Assembly (NCBI RefSeq): GCF_001557215.1
Contig: NZ_LSJM01000421.1
Span: 1-17,696 of the forward strand
Direction: 5' to 3'
Source: Sphingomonas sp. CCH9-E2
GTDB lineage: Bacteria > Pseudomonadota > Alphaproteobacteria > Sphingomonadales > Sphingomonadaceae
Length of the DNA stretch: 17,696 nucleotides
Made by a program: the position numbers and the translations under genes. Shown piece by piece: positions 15,506-17,696 of this stretch; positions within the stretch are counted from its first letter, which is position 1; each line of letters begins with the position of its first letter. Under the pieces are notes generated by a model, which searched no databases, was not told the origin of the DNA, and was given only the letters and a program-made list of their open reading frames with translations.

Positions 15506-17376
15506 GCTGCTTTGCGCAGGACATGGCATGCGTGGTGGCGGCCCTGCCCGGCAGCCTGGCCGGTCCGGCGGCGCGTGGGACGCTGGAGGCGCTGACCCAG
15601 ACGCTTCCGCCGTTCCACTCCGGCGGCTTCGAATGCCGTCTCGGCGCGGTATCGGGCAGCGTCGAGCTGCAACTCTGCATGCGGCGCGACCGCCACATGC
15701 GCGATCGCCAATTGCCACCATTGATCCATGCGCTGCGAACCGCGACGCCGCCCGTCGACGCGACACTGATCGACTTCCTCGAACGCTGGACACTGGGTCA
15801 CGGACCGTCGCAGGAGCTGTGGCTGGAATTCGATCCGTCCCCGCTTGGGTGGCGTCCGTCGCTGTTCGTCGACCTGCCGCGCCGGGCCGGCAATCATCGG
15901 CTGGCATGCAGCGAAGCACTGGAGCAGATCGCGGACATCGCCGGGCCGGACGGCGCCAAACGCAGCGCCGATGCAGTGACACGCTGCATCATGGCGCTGC
16001 CCGATGGCGCCTATCCGAGCCATCTGGGTTTGATGTTCGGGCGAGAGAACGGCGGTATCCGGCTCAATCTCAAGCGGTCGCGCCCCGATACGATCGATCC
16101 TTTTCTGGATCGCGCCGGCTGGCCCGGGGATCGGTCGGCGGTCGCGGAGACGATTGGCGTGCTGCCGACCGCGACGCGCTTCACCATCGCGCTCGATCTC
16201 GACGCACAGCTGCAGCCGGGCATTGGCATCGAATGCGCCGCACCCGGCGTGCATGCCCACGGCGCCGATGCATGGCGGCCATTGCTGGCCGCATTGATCG
16301 ACGCCGGGCTGTGCACGCCGCAAGCCATGGCCGGTCTGCTTGATTGGCCAAGGCAGATCACGCCGGCCAACACGCCGCTTTTCCCCCCCGAGCTTCTGCT
16401 CAACAGCCTGACGGGCCCGATCGACAGCCTGACCACGCTTCTGCTGGGCATCAGCCATATCAAGATCGGAATCGCCGCCGACGGAGACCGCACCGGCAAG
16501 GGCTATCTGTGGTTCGGCGAGCAGCTGTTCAGCCCGGTGGCGCAAGGCGCGGTCGACGCCCGGATCGATGCGTTGCGGCAGGATCGGCGACCAATGGCCG
16601 AGCGCGCCACGACATTCTTTGCGTGCACCACCGATCTGTTCGTCGACTATCTCGGCAGCTGCTTTCAGGCGTGGTTGATTGACGCGGATGGCGATGTGGC
16701 CGCGTCGAACCGGGCGCTGGCAAAGCGGGCGGGCCTTCGCGACGGCTGGCGCGTGCTGGATGCCGGCTGCGGCGTCGGCGGGCCAGCGATCGACATTGCC
16801 GGGGCGATCGACGTGACCATCATGGGCGTGACGATCTGTCCAAGACAGGTCGAACTCGCGACGGGATTCGTCGCCGATGCCGGATTGGCCGACCGGATCG
16901 ACATCCAATGCGGCGACTATCACCGCGTTGCGGCGCCCGATGGCAGCTTCGACGCCGTGCTGTTCCTCGAATCATCGAACCATAGCGAGGATCCGGTCGC
17001 CCTGTTCGCTGAAATGGCGCGGCTTCTGCGGCCCGGCGGTCATCTCTATATCGTCGACACGATCATCGCGGATCGCGACACGCTGACCGGCGAGGAACGC
17101 ACGGCGGTCGAGCTGTTCGATCTGGTGCATTGCGATCGCACGCGGTCGCTGGCCGAAACCTGCGCGGCGCTGTCAGCTGCCGGGTTCGAGATCGTGCGCG
17201 CCGCGGACATTAGCGATGAGGTCTCGGCCCGCCGCTGGGAAGAAGCGATCTGGCAGGAGGCGATCAACATGCGCGCCCATACCCCATTCGGAGCCGCGCA
17301 CGACGTTCCGCTGCTAAACCGGGCGCCCGGCACCATTCGCTGCGGCGAGATTTTGGCGATCCGGCGGGCCACATGA
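15502..17376 (+). CDS. Unknown N-terminal domain fused to a SAM-dependent methyltransferase
   Basis: A 624-aa protein starting MSCFAQDMACVVAAL at the ATG overlapping the kinase stop. The frame is open further upstream to 15331, but only as a shadow of the kinase. Residues 1 to about 370 form a domain I do not recognise. Its features include WRPSLFVDLPRR, SHLGLMFGRENGGIRLNLKR, and SHIKIGIAADG. The C-terminal part is a class I methyltransferase: motif I VLDAGCGVGG near residues 418-427, then TICPRQVELA, FDAVLFLESSNHSED and RLLRPGGHLYIVD. It is closest in style to UbiE/sterol-type methyltransferases, with the YLGSCFQAW segment ahead of motif I. It likely methylates the peptide product, and the N-terminal domain may bind substrate or be a second enzyme. 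Its stop overlaps the P450 start. Confidence 0.8.
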   Translation: MSCFAQDMACVVAALPGSLAGPAARGTLEALTQTLPPFHSGGFECRLGAVSGSVELQLCMRRDRHMRDRQLPPLIHALRTATPPVDATLIDFLERWTLGHGPSQELWLEFDPSPLGWRPSLFVDLPRRAGNHRLACSEALEQIADIAGPDGAKRSADAVTRCIMALPDGAYPSHLGLMFGRENGGIRLNLKRSRPDTIDPFLDRAGWPGDRSAVAETIGVLPTATRFTIALDLDAQLQPGIGIECAAPGVHAHGADAWRPLLAALIDAGLCTPQAMAGLLDWPRQITPANTPLFPPELLLNSLTGPIDSLTTLLLGISHIKIGIAADGDRTGKGYLWFGEQLFSPVAQGAVDARIDALRQDRRPMAERATTFFACTTDLFVDYLGSCFQAWLIDADGDVAASNRALAKRAGLRDGWRVLDAGCGVGGPAIDIAGAIDVTIMGVTICPRQVELATGFVADAGLADRIDIQCGDYHRVAAPDGSFDAVLFLESSNHSEDPVALFAEMARLLRPGGHLYIVDTIIADRDTLTGEERTAVELFDLVHCDRTRSLAETCAALSAAGFEIVRAADISDEVSARRWEEAIWQEAINMRAHTPFGAAHDVPLLNRAPGTIRCGEILAIRRAT

Positions 17377-17696
17377 TGCCGGACGACGCCATTGCCGCCT
17401 TCCGACCACGTGACCCCGGGTTCGTCGCGGATCCATATCCGGTTTACGCCGTGCTGCGCGACCATGCGCCGCTGTGCTTTCACCCGGGACTGAACTATCG
17501 GCTGGTCGCGCGCTATCGTGATGTTGCCGCCTTGCTGCGCGATCCCCTGATCGGCCACGCGGAGCAGGGCACTGTTGGCCAATCCGGGGACGCGACCGAG
17601 CCGCCATCGGGTCCGCTGACGCCAGCGCGGCTGATCGAGGCGGGACGAGCATCGGCGGAGACCTGGCTCTCGAAGCTCAACCCGCCGCGTCATGGC
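17373..17696 (+). CDS. Cytochrome P450, N-terminal part (3' truncated by window)
   Basis: 108 codons are visible before the window ends. The protein begins MMPDDAIAAFRPRDPGFVADPYPVY, and the DP-[FY]-x3-Y-x2-L-R-x3-P pattern (DPYPVYAVLRDHAPL) is the standard opening of bacterial class I P450s. LVARYRDVAALLRDP follows, then LNPPRHG at the edge, which matches the start of the DPPxHxRLR B'/C-helix motif. The haem-binding Cys region is outside the window. The ATG at 17373 overlaps the methyltransferase stop (ATGA); the next codon is also ATG. P450s in RiPP clusters oxidise or crosslink side chains such as Trp and Tyr, and both precursors have a Trp-Tyr pair near the C-terminus. That link is inference. 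Confidence 0.88.
   Translation, partial: MMPDDAIAAFRPRDPGFVADPYPVYAVLRDHAPLCFHPGLNYRLVARYRDVAALLRDPLIGHAEQGTVGQSGDATEPPSGPLTPARLIEAGRASAETWLSKLNPPRHG

Noticed and set aside
14084..15982. A 632-codon antisense frame across the kinase gene
   Set aside because: It is an Arg/Pro-rich shadow typical of GC-rich DNA with no family motif; the opposite strand has clear Walker A and domain matches.

Overview
The window is GC-rich and compact, with strong GC bias at third codon positions. An outer-membrane TonB-dependent receptor operon, MFE-2-like lipid enzymes and T4SS genes point to an alphaproteobacterium, most likely a sphingomonad (Sphingomonas or relative). The taxon is an inference from gene content and protein style, since no marker gene is present.

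Region 1 (1-1559, + strand) is the end of a type IV secretion operon: the C-terminal part of virB10, overlapping by ATGA with a complete virB11 ATPase gene. It runs tail-to-tail into region 2 with a 24-bp overlap.

Region 2 (1536-10742, all - strand) is a catabolic and uptake block, listed in order of transcription: TonB-dependent receptor, spinster-like MFS transporter, secreted type-B carboxylesterase, acyl-CoA ligase, TetR regulator, then an SDR of the (3R)-hydroxyacyl-CoA dehydrogenase type with its own promoter, and an aspartyl/asparaginyl beta-hydroxylase-like protein. Most junctions overlap by a few bases, so the first five genes look translationally coupled. The logic is uptake of an ester, hydrolysis, CoA activation and beta-oxidation-type processing. 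A good promoter (TTGACA-N17-CATAGT) with an adjacent inverted repeat lies before the receptor gene. A related half-site overlaps a perfect TATAAT before the SDR gene. Both are candidate operators for the TetR protein.

Region 3 (10887-17696) is a biosynthetic cluster and the most interesting part. On the - strand is a SxtJ-like protein / DUF5989 small membrane protein / NodU-CmcH-type carbamoyltransferase operon, resembling the sxtI-J-K trio. Diverging from it on the + strand are two small precursor-peptide genes (57 and 56 aa). They share a lasso-type leader signature (Y-x2-P-x-L-x3-G-x5-T) and an identical C-terminus PNWYPS. A third, frameshift-decayed copy lies between the two divergent operons. 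The precursors are followed by an HPr-kinase-like ATPase, a 624-aa protein with an unrecognised N-terminal domain fused to a SAM methyltransferase, and the start of a cytochrome P450 cut by the window edge. No lasso cyclase, leader peptidase or PqqD-type recognition protein is seen. The predicted cores have neither an N-terminal Gly nor an acidic residue at position 7-9, so they do not fit a canonical lasso peptide. The cluster is best read as an uncharacterised RiPP pathway that borrows a lasso-type leader. Its candidate modifications are phosphorylation (possibly of the conserved C-terminal Ser), methylation, oxidation and carbamoylation.
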